Shown: piece after piece, positions 47,082 through 56,641 of the stretch
Layout of the letters: each line of letters begins with the position of its first letter
Numbering within the stretch: the first letter of the stretch is position 1
DNA from: Orbaceae bacterium lpD04
GTDB lineage: Bacteria > Pseudomonadota > Gammaproteobacteria > Enterobacterales > Orbaceae
Assembly: GCA_036251935.1 (NCBI GenBank)
Contig: CP133967.1
Coordinates: 2,489,488 to 2,553,487, forward strand
Length of the DNA: 64,000 nt
Reading direction: 5' to 3'
Notes under the pieces: model-generated
Told to the model about the DNA's origin: nothing
The model's input: the letters and a program-made list of their open reading frames with translations, nothing else
Database searches by the model: none
Position numbers and translations under genes: made by a program

Positions 47082-47316
47082 CAAGACTTCCTTCTACTAT
47101 TTTTAATCGCATACCTATTGAGCAAGGCTATTACGCACAAGCATTAACGCATTAAACATATGTTAATATTACTATAATAATCAAAAAATATCATATTATT
47201 GAGTTTCAATACCTGTTGATTATTTTTACTAAGCAACAATATCATCACTTTTAGTTTAACCATAGAGTTAGCGACCTTGCGACTTAGTCACGCTAAAACA
47301 ATAATTAATTAATATT

Positions 47317-48153
47317 TTAAAAACTTTCACTTAATGTGGCCTGAACAATTCGCAGCGCATCAAATGTCTCTTTAACATCATGTGCCCTGATGATTTTTGC
47401 TCCTTTCATTGCAGCAATAACAGCGCAAGATACACTACCAATTGTTCGTTCTAATGGCGGGACATTTAACAACTGTCCAATCATTGATTTACGTGACATA
47501 CCGACTAAAAGCGGTAGTCCAAAATGCTCGAGCTCAGTTAGCTTTGCAAGTAACCGATAATTATGTTGTAGCGTTTTACCAAAACCAAAACCGGGATCTA
47601 ATATAATTTTTTGCTTTTCGATACCCGCAGTAATACATCGTTCGATATGCTGTGTAAAAAACCGATCAACATCTTGATAAATATCTTGCTCATAACAAGG
47701 AGCCTCTTGCATCGTTTTAGGTTCGCCTTGCATGTGCATAAGGCAAACGGGCAATCCTGTTTTTTGGGCAGCAGATAAAGCCCCCGGTAATGTCAATGCA
47801 CGAATATCATTAATCAAATGAGCACCAGCTTTGGCAGATTCAGTAATCACTTCAGGTTTTGACGTATCAACGGAGATCCACACATCAAAATATTGGGCAA
47901 CTTTTTCAACCATAGGCACAACACGTTGCAGCTCTTCATCAACGGAAACATCATCAGCACCGGGCCTTGTCGATTCTCCACCAATATCAATAAATGTTGC
48001 GCCAGCTTGGATCATGCTATCAACACGGCGCATTGCGGTATCTAAATTATTATAATGACCACCATCAGAAAATGAATCAGGTGTCATATTTAAAATCCCC
48101 ATTACTTGAGGAAAGGTTAGGTCCATACAGTGTTGATTAAACTTAATTTCCAT
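47317..48153 (-). CDS. folP: Dihydropteroate synthase
   Basis: FolP condenses p-aminobenzoate with dihydropterin diphosphate and is the sulfonamide target. The 278-residue TIM barrel has NMTPDSFSDGG at 22-32, IDIGGESTRPGA, and DPGFGFGKT for the pterin pocket. It follows ftsH by 63 bp, with the ftsH terminator between, so it may rely on read-through or a promoter in that short gap. Confidence 0.95.
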   Translation of the reverse strand: MEIKFNQHCMDLTFPQVMGILNMTPDSFSDGGHYNNLDTAMRRVDSMIQAGATFIDIGGESTRPGADDVSVDEELQRVVPMVEKVAQYFDVWISVDTSKPEVITESAKAGAHLINDIRALTLPGALSAAQKTGLPVCLMHMQGEPKTMQEAPCYEQDIYQDVDRFFTQHIERCITAGIEKQKIILDPGFGFGKTLQHNYRLLAKLTELEHFGLPLLVGMSRKSMIGQLLNVPPLERTIGSVSCAVIAAMKGAKIIRAHDVKETFDALRIVQATLSESF

Positions 48154-48177
48154 TATGATTTAACCTTACTTTATTGT

Positions 48178-48203
48178 AAAAAAACGCGCCTAAGCGCGTT
48201 TTT
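48178..48203 (-). terminator. Terminator between ftsH and folP
   Basis: AAAAACGCGC and GCGCGTTTTT form a 10-bp stem with loop CTAA (TTAG on the minus strand), then TTTTTTT. It is 14 bp after the ftsH stop. Confidence 0.85.
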
Positions 48204-48216
48204 ATTGATACTAATA

Positions 48217-50112
48217 TTAATTATTTTCAGAAGAATCATCATCTGTTTCTATCGATTTCTGACTACCTTCGACAGGTATATCTTTAGTCGCACTTTCTTC
48301 TTTTTCCGTCCAACCATCTGGAGGCGTTATCGGTTTACGTTCCATCAACTCTTTAATTTGTTTCGCGCTGATTGTTTCATATTTTAACAACGCATCCTTC
48401 ATTGCATGTAAAATATCAATATTATCAGTTAGTATTTGCTGAGAACGAGCATAATTACGTTTAATAATAGCTTGAACATCTTCATCAATAATTCGAGCCG
48501 TTTCATCCGAAATTTTCTTCATTACACCATATGCACTTTCTTCATATTCAAAAAATAGTGGTCCTAAGCGTTCAGAGAATCCCCATTCAGTAACCATTGC
48601 TCTAGCAACATTTGATGCGTAACGAATGTCACTTGATGCGCCAGTTGAAATCTTATCTTCACCATAAATAAGACCTTCTGCAACTCGCCCTGCATAAGCA
48701 GTTGAAATCATAGATTCTAATTTGGTTCGATTACGGCTAACTTCATCCCCTTCAGGTAAGAAGAAAGCAACACCTAAAGCTCCACCACGCGGTATAATCG
48801 TTACTTTATGTAATGGATCATGCTCAGGAACTAAGTAACCAACAATTGCATGACCCGCTTCATGGTAAGCTGTATTTGTTAATACTTCTTGTGTCATACT
48901 TAATGATCGGCGCTCTGTACCCATATTAATCTTGTCTTTAGCTTCCTCAAATTCATCCATAGAAACTAAACGCTTATTACGGCGAGCAGCAAATAACGCA
49001 GCTTCATTAACTAAATTTGCTAAATCTGCACCGGAGTATCCCGGCGTACCACGGGCAAGTATTGCTAAGTTAACATTAGTATCTAATGGAACTTTACGTA
49101 CATGAACACCTAAAATTTGCTCACGCCCTTTCATATCAGGTAAACCAATTTGAACTTGGCGATCAAAACGACCTGGGCGTAATAGTGCAGGATCCAAAAT
49201 ATCGGCTCGGTTAGTTGCCGCAATAATAATAATGCCGCTATTCGTTTCAAAACCATCCATTTCAACCAGCATTTGGTTTAATGTCTGTTCGCGTTCATCA
49301 TGACCACCCATCGAGCCACCGCCACGTTTACGGCCAACAGCATCAATTTCATCAATAAAGATAATACATGGGGCATGTTTACGAGCTTGTTCAAAAAGAT
49401 CACGTACCCTTGAAGCACCGACACCAACAAACATTTCGACAAAATCAGAACCTGACATACTGAAAAAAGGTACATTCGCTTCACCTGCGATAGCTCTTGC
49501 CAGCAATGTTTTACCGGTACCAGGAGGCCCAACCATAAGTATCCCTTTCGGAATTCGTCCACCCAATTTTTGGTATTTACTTGGATCACGTAAAAAATCG
49601 ACGACTTCAGTAACTTCTTGTTTTGCCTCTTCACTTCCTGCCACATCAGTAAATCGTGTTTTAACTTGATCTGGCGTCAACATTTTGGCTTTACTTTTAC
49701 CAACAGACATTGGCCCACCTTTACCACCACCTTGCATTTGGCGCATAATAAAGATCCAAAAACCAATCAATAAAAGTATTGGAAACCACGAGATTAGAAT
49801 TGAAACTAATAAACTTGGTTTTTCATCCGGCGTGCCCTCAAGAGGAATATTGTGTTCAACAATATAATCAACTAATTTATTATCATAATAAGGGATATAG
49901 GTTATATAACTCTCATTATTATTCGTCTTAACATTCACTTCTCGCCCATTAATAACGATATTTTTCAATTTACCATTTTTAATATCAGAATTAAATGTTG
50001 TATAGTTTACTTGCGGCCCACTGCTTGACATTGAACTGAATTGATTAAAAACAGCAATTAAGACTACAGCAATAATACCCCAAATAAGCAAATTTTTTAC
50101 CATGTCGTTCAA
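48217..50112 (-). CDS. ftsH: ATP-dependent zinc metalloprotease FtsH
   Basis: FtsH degrades misfolded membrane proteins and short-lived regulators such as LpxC and sigma-32. Two membrane helices (about 7-24 and 103-124) flank a periplasmic domain. Then come the AAA+ core, with Walker A GPPGTGKT at 195-202, IIFIDEIDA and the arginine finger in [10 protein letters not shown], and the protease motif HEAGH at 417-421. I chose TTG at 50112 ([11 protein letters not shown]) because AGGAG lies 7 bases ahead; ATG at 50103 would be 18 bases from it. The C-terminus is acidic. It follows rlmE, as in E. coli. HflKC in this window are its partners. Confidence 0.95.
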   Translation of the reverse strand: MNDMVKNLLIWGIIAVVLIAVFNQFSSMSSSGPQVNYTTFNSDIKNGKLKNIVINGREVNVKTNNNESYITYIPYYDNKLVDYIVEHNIPLEGTPDEKPSLLVSILISWFPILLLIGFWIFIMRQMQGGGKGGPMSVGKSKAKMLTPDQVKTRFTDVAGSEEAKQEVTEVVDFLRDPSKYQKLGGRIPKGILMVGPPGTGKTLLARAIAGEANVPFFSMSGSDFVEMFVGVGASRVRDLFEQARKHAPCIIFIDEIDAVGRKRGGGSMGGHDEREQTLNQMLVEMDGFETNSGIIIIAATNRADILDPALLRPGRFDRQVQIGLPDMKGREQILGVHVRKVPLDTNVNLAILARGTPGYSGADLANLVNEAALFAARRNKRLVSMDEFEEAKDKINMGTERRSLSMTQEVLTNTAYHEAGHAIVGYLVPEHDPLHKVTIIPRGGALGVAFFLPEGDEVSRNRTKLESMISTAYAGRVAEGLIYGEDKISTGASSDIRYASNVARAMVTEWGFSERLGPLFFEYEESAYGVMKKISDETARIIDEDVQAIIKRNYARSQQILTDNIDILHAMKDALLKYETISAKQIKELMERKPITPPDGWTEKEESATKDIPVEGSQKSIETDDDSSENN

Positions 50113-50190
50113 AAGAAAACTCCTCAAAAATTAATGGATTACGCTCATTGTAAAATTGAGCATAATAGTACTACAAAAAAAGATAACTTA

Positions 50191-50817
50191 CTACTTCCGC
50201 CCCGAGGCAACAATATACACTTCACGAGATCTTGCTCTTGATGCTTCAGGTTTACGAATTTTCACGACTTTAAACATATCTCTTACTGATTTAAGATAAT
50301 CTTCAAATCCTTCGCCTTGGAAAATTTTCACAATAAAACTACCATTTGGCGCTAGCACATCACGACACATATCAAGTGCTAACTCAACTAAATACATTGC
50401 TCGTGGGATATCAACCGCAGGTTGCCCACTCATATTCGGAGCCATATCAGACATCACAACCTGAACTTTATCTTCGCCAACACGTTCAAGAAGTGTTTTT
50501 AATACTGCCTCGTCACGAAAATCACCCTGTAAAAAGTCGACACCAACAATGGGATCCATCGGTAAAAGATCGCACGCAATAATCCGCCCTTTATCACCAA
50601 TTAAGGAGGCAACATATTGGGACCAACCACCAGGTGCAGCACCAAGATCAACAACCGTTATACCGGGGCGAAATAATTTATCAGTATTTTGTATTTCTTC
50701 TAACTTAAACCAAGCCCTTGAACGTAAGCCTTTTTTTTGCGCTTGTTGTACGAAGCGATCTTTAAAGTGCTCATTTAACCAACGACTCGAACTCGCTGAA
50801 CGTTTTTTACCACTCAC
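50191..50817 (-). CDS. rlmE: 23S rRNA (uridine-2552-2'-O)-methyltransferase
   Basis: RlmE (FtsJ, RrmJ) methylates U2552 in the A loop of 23S rRNA late in 50S assembly. The 208-residue protein has the SAM loop [14 protein letters not shown], the catalytic lysine in [11 protein letters not shown], the aspartate in SDMAPNMSG, and the lysine in [12 protein letters not shown]. Start is GTG at 50817 with AGGA six bases upstream. It is divergent from yhbY and upstream of ftsH, the conserved arrangement. Confidence 0.96.
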   Translation of the reverse strand: MSGKKRSASSSRWLNEHFKDRFVQQAQKKGLRSRAWFKLEEIQNTDKLFRPGITVVDLGAAPGGWSQYVASLIGDKGRIIACDLLPMDPIVGVDFLQGDFRDEAVLKTLLERVGEDKVQVVMSDMAPNMSGQPAVDIPRAMYLVELALDMCRDVLAPNGSFIVKIFQGEGFEDYLKSVRDMFKVVKIRKPEASRARSREVYIVASGRK

Positions 50818-50919
50818 TATTTATCCTAGATTTATTACTTACAAGTGAAAATTCATTGAAGTTTTACTTTATATAAGGGTAGAATAGCAAAATTACAACC
50901 CTTAAAGATATTAAATTAA

Positions 50920-51216
50920 ATGAATTTATCTAATAAACAAAAACAATATTTAAAAGGTGAAGCTCATCACCTTAAGCCAGTTGTTATGATTGGTGCAAAT
51001 GGCTTTACAGAAGGCGTTCTTGCTGAAATCGAAAACGCACTGAATTTTCATGAACTTATAAAAGTTAAAATTTCTAGTGAAGATCGTGAAACTAAAAAAT
51101 TAATTTGCGATGCAATCATTCGAGAAACGGGTGCAGCTCAAGTTCAACTAATCGGTTCGATTCTAACGATATTTAAACCGAGTGAAGACAAAAAAATAAC
51201 TTTACCTAAAAAATAA
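50920..51216 (+). CDS. yhbY: CRM-domain RNA-binding protein YhbY
   Basis: YhbY binds pre-50S particles through a CRS1-YhbY (CRM) domain and is linked to ribosome assembly. The 98-residue protein matches in length. The KGEAHHLKPVVMIGANG start and GFTEGVLAEIENAL are family-typical, and the basic surface EDRETKKLICDAI follows. It is divergent from rlmE and convergent with greA, sharing a strong bidirectional terminator. Confidence 0.93.
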   Translation: MNLSNKQKQYLKGEAHHLKPVVMIGANGFTEGVLAEIENALNFHELIKVKISSEDRETKKLICDAIIRETGAAQVQLIGSILTIFKPSEDKKITLPKK

Positions 51217-51227
51217 CCGAATGTAAT

Positions 51228-51252
51228 AATGCCGCATCATGCGGCATTTTAT
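51228..51252. terminator. Bidirectional terminator between yhbY and greA
   Basis: AATGCCGCA and TGCGGCATT form a 9-bp GC-rich stem with loop TCA. The plus strand continues TTTTATTTTT; the minus strand has fewer T. It lies 11 bp after yhbY and next to the greA stop. Confidence 0.85.
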
Positions 51253-51254
51253 TT

Positions 51255-51731
51255 TTAAATATATTCAACTTTTAGAATATCAAACTCAACATCACCACCA
51301 GGCGTTTTAATTGTCACTGAATCATCTTCTTCTTTACCAATTAATCCTCGTGCAATTGGTGAATTTACTGAAATTAAATTTTGTTTAAAATCAGCCTCAT
51401 CATCCCCCACAATACGATATGTAATTTCTTCGTCTGTATCTAAATTTAATACCGTTGCTGTAGCACCAAATATAATGCGTCCATTATTTTTTATTTTAGT
51501 AATATCAATAATTTGTGCTTGAGATAGTTTTCCTTCAATCTCTTGAATGCGCCCTTCGCAAAAACCTTGTTGTTCACGTGCGGCATGATATTCAGCATTT
51601 TCTTTCAAATCGCCATGAGCTCTTGCTTCGGCAATAGCTGTAACGATTTGTGGGCGTTTCACAGTTTTTAATTCTTCAAGTTCGGCACGTAATAGTTCTG
51701 CGCCCTTTACAGTCATTGGAATTTGTTGCAT
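51255..51731 (-). CDS. greA: Transcription elongation factor GreA
   Basis: GreA enters the RNA polymerase secondary channel and stimulates cleavage of backtracked transcripts. The 158-residue protein has the N-terminal coiled coil with tip residues D41 and E44 in [13 protein letters not shown] and the C-terminal globular domain ([20 protein letters not shown]). It is nearly identical in layout to E. coli GreA. A GGAGG-like site precedes the ATG. Its 5' leader contains an intrinsic terminator about 70-105 nt upstream, which resembles the E. coli greA/GraL arrangement. Confidence 0.97.
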   Translation of the reverse strand: MQQIPMTVKGAELLRAELEELKTVKRPQIVTAIAEARAHGDLKENAEYHAAREQQGFCEGRIQEIEGKLSQAQIIDITKIKNNGRIIFGATATVLNLDTDEEITYRIVGDDEADFKQNLISVNSPIARGLIGKEEDDSVTIKTPGGDVEFDILKVEYI

Positions 51732-51802
51732 TGTTAGTCCTCCCTTTACATTATTCCTTATAAAATAAGCTAAATTAATTATTCAAATTTTCAATAAGCA
51801 AT

Positions 51803-51836
51803 AAAAAAACTCACCCTTATCAAAAAGGGGGAGTTT
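51803..51836 (-). terminator. Intrinsic terminator inside the greA leader
   Basis: 6-bp (AAACTC/GAGTTT) plus 5-bp (CCCTT/AAGGG) stem with one mismatch and a 5-nt loop, followed by seven or more T on the minus strand. It lies upstream of greA rather than after a gene, hence an attenuator. Confidence 0.75.
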
Positions 51837-51852
51837 AATTTTCATTTTGATA
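51803..51852 (-). ncRNA. Candidate GraL-like short RNA from the greA leader
   Basis: A minus-strand promoter (TTGCCT, 16 bp, TAATAT) should start transcription near 51852. About 16 nt on, AAACTCCCCCTT pairs with AAGGGTGAGTTT (one mismatch), followed by TTTTTTT ending at 51803. The product would be about 50 nt, ending 71 nt before the greA start. In E. coli a terminator in the greA leader releases GraL RNAs of similar length and reduces greA expression. No protein gene lies upstream on this strand to use the terminator. Existence of the RNA is inference. Confidence 0.55.
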
Positions 51853-51858
51853 CTTAAT

Positions 51859-51886
51859 ATATTAGCGATTATTTGAGATAAGGCAA
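51859..51886 (-). promoter_or_regulatory. Promoter for the greA leader
   Basis: Minus-strand TTGCCT (51881-51886), 16-bp spacer, TAATAT (51859-51864). Reasonable sigma-70 match, about 120 nt before greA. Confidence 0.55.
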
Positions 51887-51947
51887 GTGGTAAAACATAG
51901 TTTAAAATTACCACTGTGATAATCTATTTCGATAATAAATTATAATA

Positions 51948-51989
51948 TTTCGTTATTTTTTTGTTGTAAGCTATGATTATAATGAAAAT
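51948..51989. repeat. 42-bp intergenic repeat, copy C
   Basis: Begins TTTCGTTATTTTTTTGTTG, then TAAGCTATGATTATAATG. About 38 of 42 bases match copy A. Unlike the other two it lies between divergent genes (greA and yicH). Confidence 0.68.
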
Positions 51990-52055
51990 TAAACTGATGA
52001 ATATCAAAATAGGATCAGCATTAAAAATGCGCATTTAATCTTCGCTAATTTTGGG

Positions 52056-52061
52056 TATAAT
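52056..52061 (+). promoter_or_regulatory. Possible -10 box for yicH
   Basis: TATAAT preceded by TTGGG, 33 bp before the yicH ATG; the -35 region (TTTAAT at 17-18 bp) is weak. Confidence 0.4.
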
Positions 52062-52094
52062 ACTGTGTTCTATAATCGAGGCAATTAGCAAAAT

Positions 52095-53741
52095 ATGTTA
52101 AAAAAAATACGATTAGTAACACTAATTTTAGTTGCCATTATCTGGTTTATCATTATTTTACCTTATTTTTTAGTACAAACTGATATTGGAACAAGATATG
52201 CTAGCCAATTAATTTCATACTACAATAAAGATTATTCTATCCGTATTGGTCATATATCTCATTCAATTACTAAGCCATATGAAATTACATTAGACAACGT
52301 CTCAATTGAAGATAAAACACATTTAGTTACCTACCTTTCAGCAAAAAAAGCAGTTATTGGCCTAAAACAAACTGACTTATTACAAGCTAAGTCATTTGAT
52401 TATCTTGTTCTTGAAAATGGCGATATAAAACTCTCGCCTAGCATAGAAAATATCAATATTGATTTTTTGCAGTTAAAAGATATTTCTTTGTATTATCAAG
52501 CCCCAAATAACGCTAATAATATCGTTCTTAATCATATCTATGGGGGTATAAAACCTTGGTCAAAACGTGTCATTACAGAACGTATTGATAGCCAATTTAA
52601 TTTCACTATTGAAATGGCAAGCTATAATGATATTGATATACAATCAATATTTGTCAAAGGTAATCAAAAAGACAAAACACTACAGCTAATTAATTTAGGT
52701 GGCGATATAAAAACAGGTTTTTTTACAGCTAATGCAAGTGTTCTTGCTGATAACTCAGTATTAGTAAAACAACTAAAAGTTAATAAGCTTAATTTTCAAT
52801 CCGAAGATAGGTTATCTAACATTAATAAGATGTTTAGCCAGCTACCAAAAACAGATATTCAACAATTATCGATTATTGATAGTAGTATCAATTTAGCTGA
52901 TTTTTCAGTTGAAAAAGCAAATTTAGATATCCAAAATATTACGTATAATCATGATTGGCAATTACAGAAAAGTAACTTATTTTTTAATGCACAAAGCATG
53001 ACCTACCATGAGCAATTAATCGAACAACCGTTAGTACAATGGCGTAATCAAGAGAATAAAATCATTATTGAACAAGCGCTAGGATTATGGAATAAAGGTA
53101 GCATTAAATTATCTGCTAACTGGCAAAATAATGAACTTACTATTGATAGTATCATTGCATCAGGTATTCGTTATCAGCTCCCTTTAAATTGGTGGCAGCA
53201 ATTAGCAAAAGTGCATTTTTCGCCTAGCTTACCAAGCCATATTACCATCAAACAATTTACCCTAATGCCAAGTTTGATAATTGACACTAATCCAGAATTT
53301 CCATTCCAATTTACTAATTTTGAAGCTTTTGGTAATAATATTGATATAAATTCAACTAACGAAGCTTTTCACGTCAATGGTACCATTTTATTTAAAGCAG
53401 ATAGTGGTACGCTCAATACAATTGAATTACAAAAACCAGACTTGAGTTTAAATTTTACGCCCACAGAGAATAAGCTCAGCTTTAGTACATTAATCAGCCA
53501 AGGTGTGTTAGAGGGGGATGCAAATCTTATCTCAGCTGAGGAACTGCAATCACTATCTATCAGTTCACATGCCGTTGATAGTCAAATTTTATCTTTATGG
53601 TATTTAATTAATAACCCAATTAAAACTGATAACTTTGATATTAAATTACATGGCTATTTAGAACCACTGTCATTAGATGGCATACTACAAACTGCAGATA
53701 AACAATACCAAATTAAAAACAATCAACTCGATGCCTATTGA
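52095..53741 (+). CDS. yicH: AsmA-family protein YicH
   Basis: AsmA-like proteins are inner-membrane-anchored, largely periplasmic bridge proteins implicated in moving phospholipids towards the outer membrane; YicH itself is poorly characterised. The 548-residue protein has one N-terminal membrane helix (about 7-28), then beta-rich repeats. It aligns in order with E. coli YicH: LENGDIKLS, YGGIKPWSK, INLGGDIKTG, GIRYQLPLNWWQQL and SLIIDTNPEFPFQFTNFEAFG-type segments. Slightly shorter than E. coli (569). It is followed 31 bp later by hslR, a different context from E. coli. Confidence 0.85.
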   Translation: MLKKIRLVTLILVAIIWFIIILPYFLVQTDIGTRYASQLISYYNKDYSIRIGHISHSITKPYEITLDNVSIEDKTHLVTYLSAKKAVIGLKQTDLLQAKSFDYLVLENGDIKLSPSIENINIDFLQLKDISLYYQAPNNANNIVLNHIYGGIKPWSKRVITERIDSQFNFTIEMASYNDIDIQSIFVKGNQKDKTLQLINLGGDIKTGFFTANASVLADNSVLVKQLKVNKLNFQSEDRLSNINKMFSQLPKTDIQQLSIIDSSINLADFSVEKANLDIQNITYNHDWQLQKSNLFFNAQSMTYHEQLIEQPLVQWRNQENKIIIEQALGLWNKGSIKLSANWQNNELTIDSIIASGIRYQLPLNWWQQLAKVHFSPSLPSHITIKQFTLMPSLIIDTNPEFPFQFTNFEAFGNNIDINSTNEAFHVNGTILFKADSGTLNTIELQKPDLSLNFTPTENKLSFSTLISQGVLEGDANLISAEELQSLSISSHAVDSQILSLWYLINNPIKTDNFDIKLHGYLEPLSLDGILQTADKQYQIKNNQLDAY

Positions 53742-53772
53742 TTTTATTAAATAGATCCCAATTATTAAAGAT

Positions 53773-54189
53773 ATGTCAATTGAAAGCAAAGCAACAATGA
53801 ATAATATTGCGCAGTCTATTAGATTAGATAAATGGTTATGGGCGGCAAGGTTTTATAAAACCCGCTCATTAGCGAGAGAAATGATTGAGGGTGGTAAAGT
53901 TCATTATAATGGGCAGCGTACAAAACCTAGCAAAATTATAGAAATCGGGGCTGAACTTAAATTAAGACAAGGTAGCGATGAAAAGACAATAACAGTCCTT
54001 GCGTTGAGTGAACATAGGAAAACAGCAAGTGATGCGCAGATGTTATATGTTGAAACTGAAGAAAGTATTGTAAAGCGAGAGAATATATCACAAGCTCGTA
54101 GGCTCGGTGCATTAACAATGCCACATCCAGATAGGCGACCAGATAAAAAAGAGCGTCGAGATCTGATTAAATTTAAACATGGCGAATAA
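53773..54189 (+). CDS. hslR: Ribosome-associated heat shock protein HslR (Hsp15)
   Basis: Hsp15 binds free 50S subunits that still carry a nascent chain-tRNA and helps recycle them after heat shock. The 138-residue protein has an N-terminal S4 RNA-binding domain (IRLDKWLWAARFYKTRSLA and EMIEGGKVHYNGQRTKPS blocks) and a basic C-terminus (HPDRRPDKKERRDLIKFK). Start may be the first ATG (53773) or the one eight codons later. It is 18 bp before hslO, as in E. coli. Confidence 0.93.
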   Translation: MSIESKATMNNIAQSIRLDKWLWAARFYKTRSLAREMIEGGKVHYNGQRTKPSKIIEIGAELKLRQGSDEKTITVLALSEHRKTASDAQMLYVETEESIVKRENISQARRLGALTMPHPDRRPDKKERRDLIKFKHGE

Positions 54190-54207
54190 AATTCACCAGG
54201 AGAAAAT

Positions 54208-55101
54208 ATGAACCCAATAACCAATAGCCATAATCATCATGATAAATTATCTCGATTTTTATTTGATAACCATGAAGTTCGTGGCGAAGTTGTTAACTTA
54301 AGCGATACCTATCAAAAAATTCTGGATAATCACAATTATCCATTGGCCGTGCAAAAACTACTCGGTGAGCTATTAGTTGCAACAAGTTTACTTACTGCAA
54401 CACTGAAATTTGAAGGCGATATTACCGTACAATTACAAGGTGATGGACCTCTCAATTTAGCAGTAATTAATGGCAATAATCACCAGCAAATGCGCGGGGT
54501 GGCAAGAGTTAAGAGTGAAATAGCAGATAATACATCACTAAAAGAGATGATGGGTAATGGTTATATTGTTATTACTATTACACCAAAAAGTGGTGAACGC
54601 TATCAAGGGATAGTTGCACTTGAAGCAGATACGGTTGCAGGATGTATTGAAAATTATTTTCAACAATCTGAACAACTTGCGACAAGGTTATTAATCAAAG
54701 TTGGCGTTTATCAGCATAAGCCAGTTGCTGCTGGTATACTATTACAAGTATTACCAGCTCATGAAGGAAATGATGAATCTTTTGAGCTTTTGACAACGCT
54801 TGCACAAACCATAAAAGAAGAAGAACTATTTGCTTTACCCGTAGAAGAAATATTATATCGATTGTATCATCAAGAAGATGTGCGGTTATTTGATGGGCAA
54901 AGTGTTGAGTTCAAGTGTACTTGCTCAAGGATACGCTGCGAAGATACATTAAGCACATTGCCAGCCAGTGAAATTGATACTATTTTAGCAGAAGACAGTA
55001 ATATTGATATGCATTGTGATTACTGTGGAAACCACTATATTTTTGACAAAATAGATATTGAAAATCTGCGTAAAAATAAGCCTCAAGAAGCGTTTCATTA
55101 A
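54208..55101 (+). CDS. hslO: Redox-regulated chaperone Hsp33
   Basis: Hsp33 is switched on by oxidative unfolding and binds unfolding proteins during bleach or peroxide-plus-heat stress. The 297-residue protein has the chaperone core and the C-terminal zinc redox switch with C237-X-C239 and C270-X-X-C273; an extra C244 lies between them. AGGAG precedes the ATG at ideal distance. hslR-hslO is a conserved stress pair. The E. coli neighbours upstream (yrfG, igaA) are replaced by yicH. Confidence 0.96.
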   Translation: MNPITNSHNHHDKLSRFLFDNHEVRGEVVNLSDTYQKILDNHNYPLAVQKLLGELLVATSLLTATLKFEGDITVQLQGDGPLNLAVINGNNHQQMRGVARVKSEIADNTSLKEMMGNGYIVITITPKSGERYQGIVALEADTVAGCIENYFQQSEQLATRLLIKVGVYQHKPVAAGILLQVLPAHEGNDESFELLTTLAQTIKEEELFALPVEEILYRLYHQEDVRLFDGQSVEFKCTCSRIRCEDTLSTLPASEIDTILAEDSNIDMHCDYCGNHYIFDKIDIENLRKNKPQEAFH

Positions 55102-55117
55102 TTTAACTCTAACTAAT

Positions 55118-55145
55118 GATAGATAGTTTATAAAAGCTATCTATC
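55118..55145. terminator. Hairpin between hslO and the efflux operon
   Basis: GATAGATAG and CTATCTATC form a perfect 9-bp stem with a 10-nt loop, midway between convergent genes. T runs are weak on both sides. Confidence 0.5.
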
Positions 55146-55158
55146 TTATGTCTTTAGG

Positions 55159-56640
55159 CTAATTTGCTACGGTTAAAATATTATCACTATTAATGGTGAA
55201 CCCGAGAACGAATGCTAAATTAGATGCAGCAATTAATGATGCAAAATAAGTCTGGCTCTCAATTTTTTTGGCATAGGTTAAGCTTTTTGCTGATTCATTT
55301 ACTAATGTTAAGGTCGACAGACCTTGTTTATAAGATGATAACGATGCGGTATAAGTGATATTAGCTGTTTTAACTAAGTTCAACGCAGATTGGTGAGACT
55401 CAAGGGCTGAATTTAATGTATTAATTGCAATCACAATTTCATTCGCCGCATTATTCTTTAAATTATTAAATTGCTCCATTGATTCTAGGGCTTGTGATTT
55501 TGCCTGCTCTACTTTGATATCTCTTGCTCCGCCATCATATATTGGAATGTGCACGCCAACAAAAATATTTGTACCATTACTTGTTTGACTAAGATCAGGT
55601 AAACTTTGGGCCCCCCAATAAGAATGGCTACTACTCAAATTAGCGACGACAAAAACTTTAGGATAATAATTTTTTTTAGCTGTATTAACATTTGCTTGTT
55701 TCGCTTTGACGACTTCATAATTAGCTAAAATATCAGGTCGACTGATTAATGCGGTTTTTATCCACTGATCAGCAACAGGGGCAATACTCACGGGTAATTT
55801 TCTTTCACTATCAGTTTTAATATTGATTTTGCTTAATGGACTTAATCCCATTGCCTGCAATAACTGCTGATAGGTATTTTTTTCATTGTTTTTAGCAATT
55901 ACATTATCTAACTTAGATTGTGATACTAATTGATCAGCTTGTGCGACATCAACAATCGTTGCTAAGCCTTGTACTCTTTTCTTTTTAACTGAATCTTGTA
56001 TAACTAAAGTATTACTAAGCCCTTGCTCTGATAACGTAAGATCTTTGACTGCTTGGTTATAATTTAAATAAGCCAATGTCACTTGGTAAACAAATTTTTG
56101 ATTAGTTAAGTTAAAGTTATATTTTAATGCTGAAACTAGGTGATCACTTGATGTTAATAAATCGGAGCGTTGGCCAAAATCAAATATAAGCCATTGTAAT
56201 GTGAGGTTAGGAATAATCTCTTTAGTTCGGGTATTAACATGAATTGAGTCGGTAAAATCGAAATCATTTTTTTGATACCCACCAATAATATTAGCCGAAA
56301 CATTAGGAATATATGTTGTTTTAATGGCATTAGAAGCTAACGCAGCTTGTTTTGCTTGCTGCCAAGCTGAACGTAACTCAGTATTATTGCTTTGAGATAG
56401 ATCAATTAATTCAGCTAAACTATATTGATGGCTAGGAATGATATCAACGCTAGAAAATAAACTATTTAACTCATCATTAGTTTGCCCTTGATTAGAATGA
56501 ACAACTATAGAATGATTATCTACCACTGGCATCGTTTGCCAATCATCGCTAGCGACGCAACTGACTAGCCCCATGCTAAAAAATATTGAAAAATAAAATT
56601 TATATTTCATGAAACTGCGTGATATTGTTGAATTTTTCAA
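55159..56640 (-). CDS. TolC/OprM-family outer-membrane efflux lipoprotein
   Basis: This is the outer-membrane channel of a tripartite exporter, placed after the pump genes. The 493-residue protein has a lipoprotein signal with lipobox LVSC and two outer-membrane efflux (OEP) repeats, visible as paired long helices (AELIDLSQSNNTELRSAW; ILANYEVVKAKQANVNTAKK) with PKVFVVANLSSS strands. The start is TTG at 56640 with AAGGAT eight bases upstream inside the end of the FUSC gene; ATG at 56610 is an alternative. In position it matches E. coli mdtP, but its sequence resemblance is general. Confidence 0.85.
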   Translation of the reverse strand: MKNSTISRSFMKYKFYFSIFFSMGLVSCVASDDWQTMPVVDNHSIVVHSNQGQTNDELNSLFSSVDIIPSHQYSLAELIDLSQSNNTELRSAWQQAKQAALASNAIKTTYIPNVSANIIGGYQKNDFDFTDSIHVNTRTKEIIPNLTLQWLIFDFGQRSDLLTSSDHLVSALKYNFNLTNQKFVYQVTLAYLNYNQAVKDLTLSEQGLSNTLVIQDSVKKKRVQGLATIVDVAQADQLVSQSKLDNVIAKNNEKNTYQQLLQAMGLSPLSKINIKTDSERKLPVSIAPVADQWIKTALISRPDILANYEVVKAKQANVNTAKKNYYPKVFVVANLSSSHSYWGAQSLPDLSQTSNGTNIFVGVHIPIYDGGARDIKVEQAKSQALESMEQFNNLKNNAANEIVIAINTLNSALESHQSALNLVKTANITYTASLSSYKQGLSTLTLVNESAKSLTYAKKIESQTYFASLIAASNLAFVLGFTINSDNILTVAN

Positions 56641-56641
56641 T

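Larger units (their letters stand above)
51732..52094. other. greA-yicH divergent region
   Basis: 363 bp without a protein gene. It contains the candidate greA leader RNA (51803-51852 with promoter 51859-51886), repeat copy C (51948-51989), and a TATAAT box for yicH near 52056. No other open frame is supported. Confidence 0.6.

Noticed and set aside
47265-47297. Terminator after folP
   Set aside because: TTAGCG/CGCTAA can pair, but the stem is interrupted and no T run follows, so it was not listed.
49278-49646. 122-codon minus-strand frame
   Set aside because: It overlaps ftsH in another frame on the same strand; FtsH motifs cover the region.
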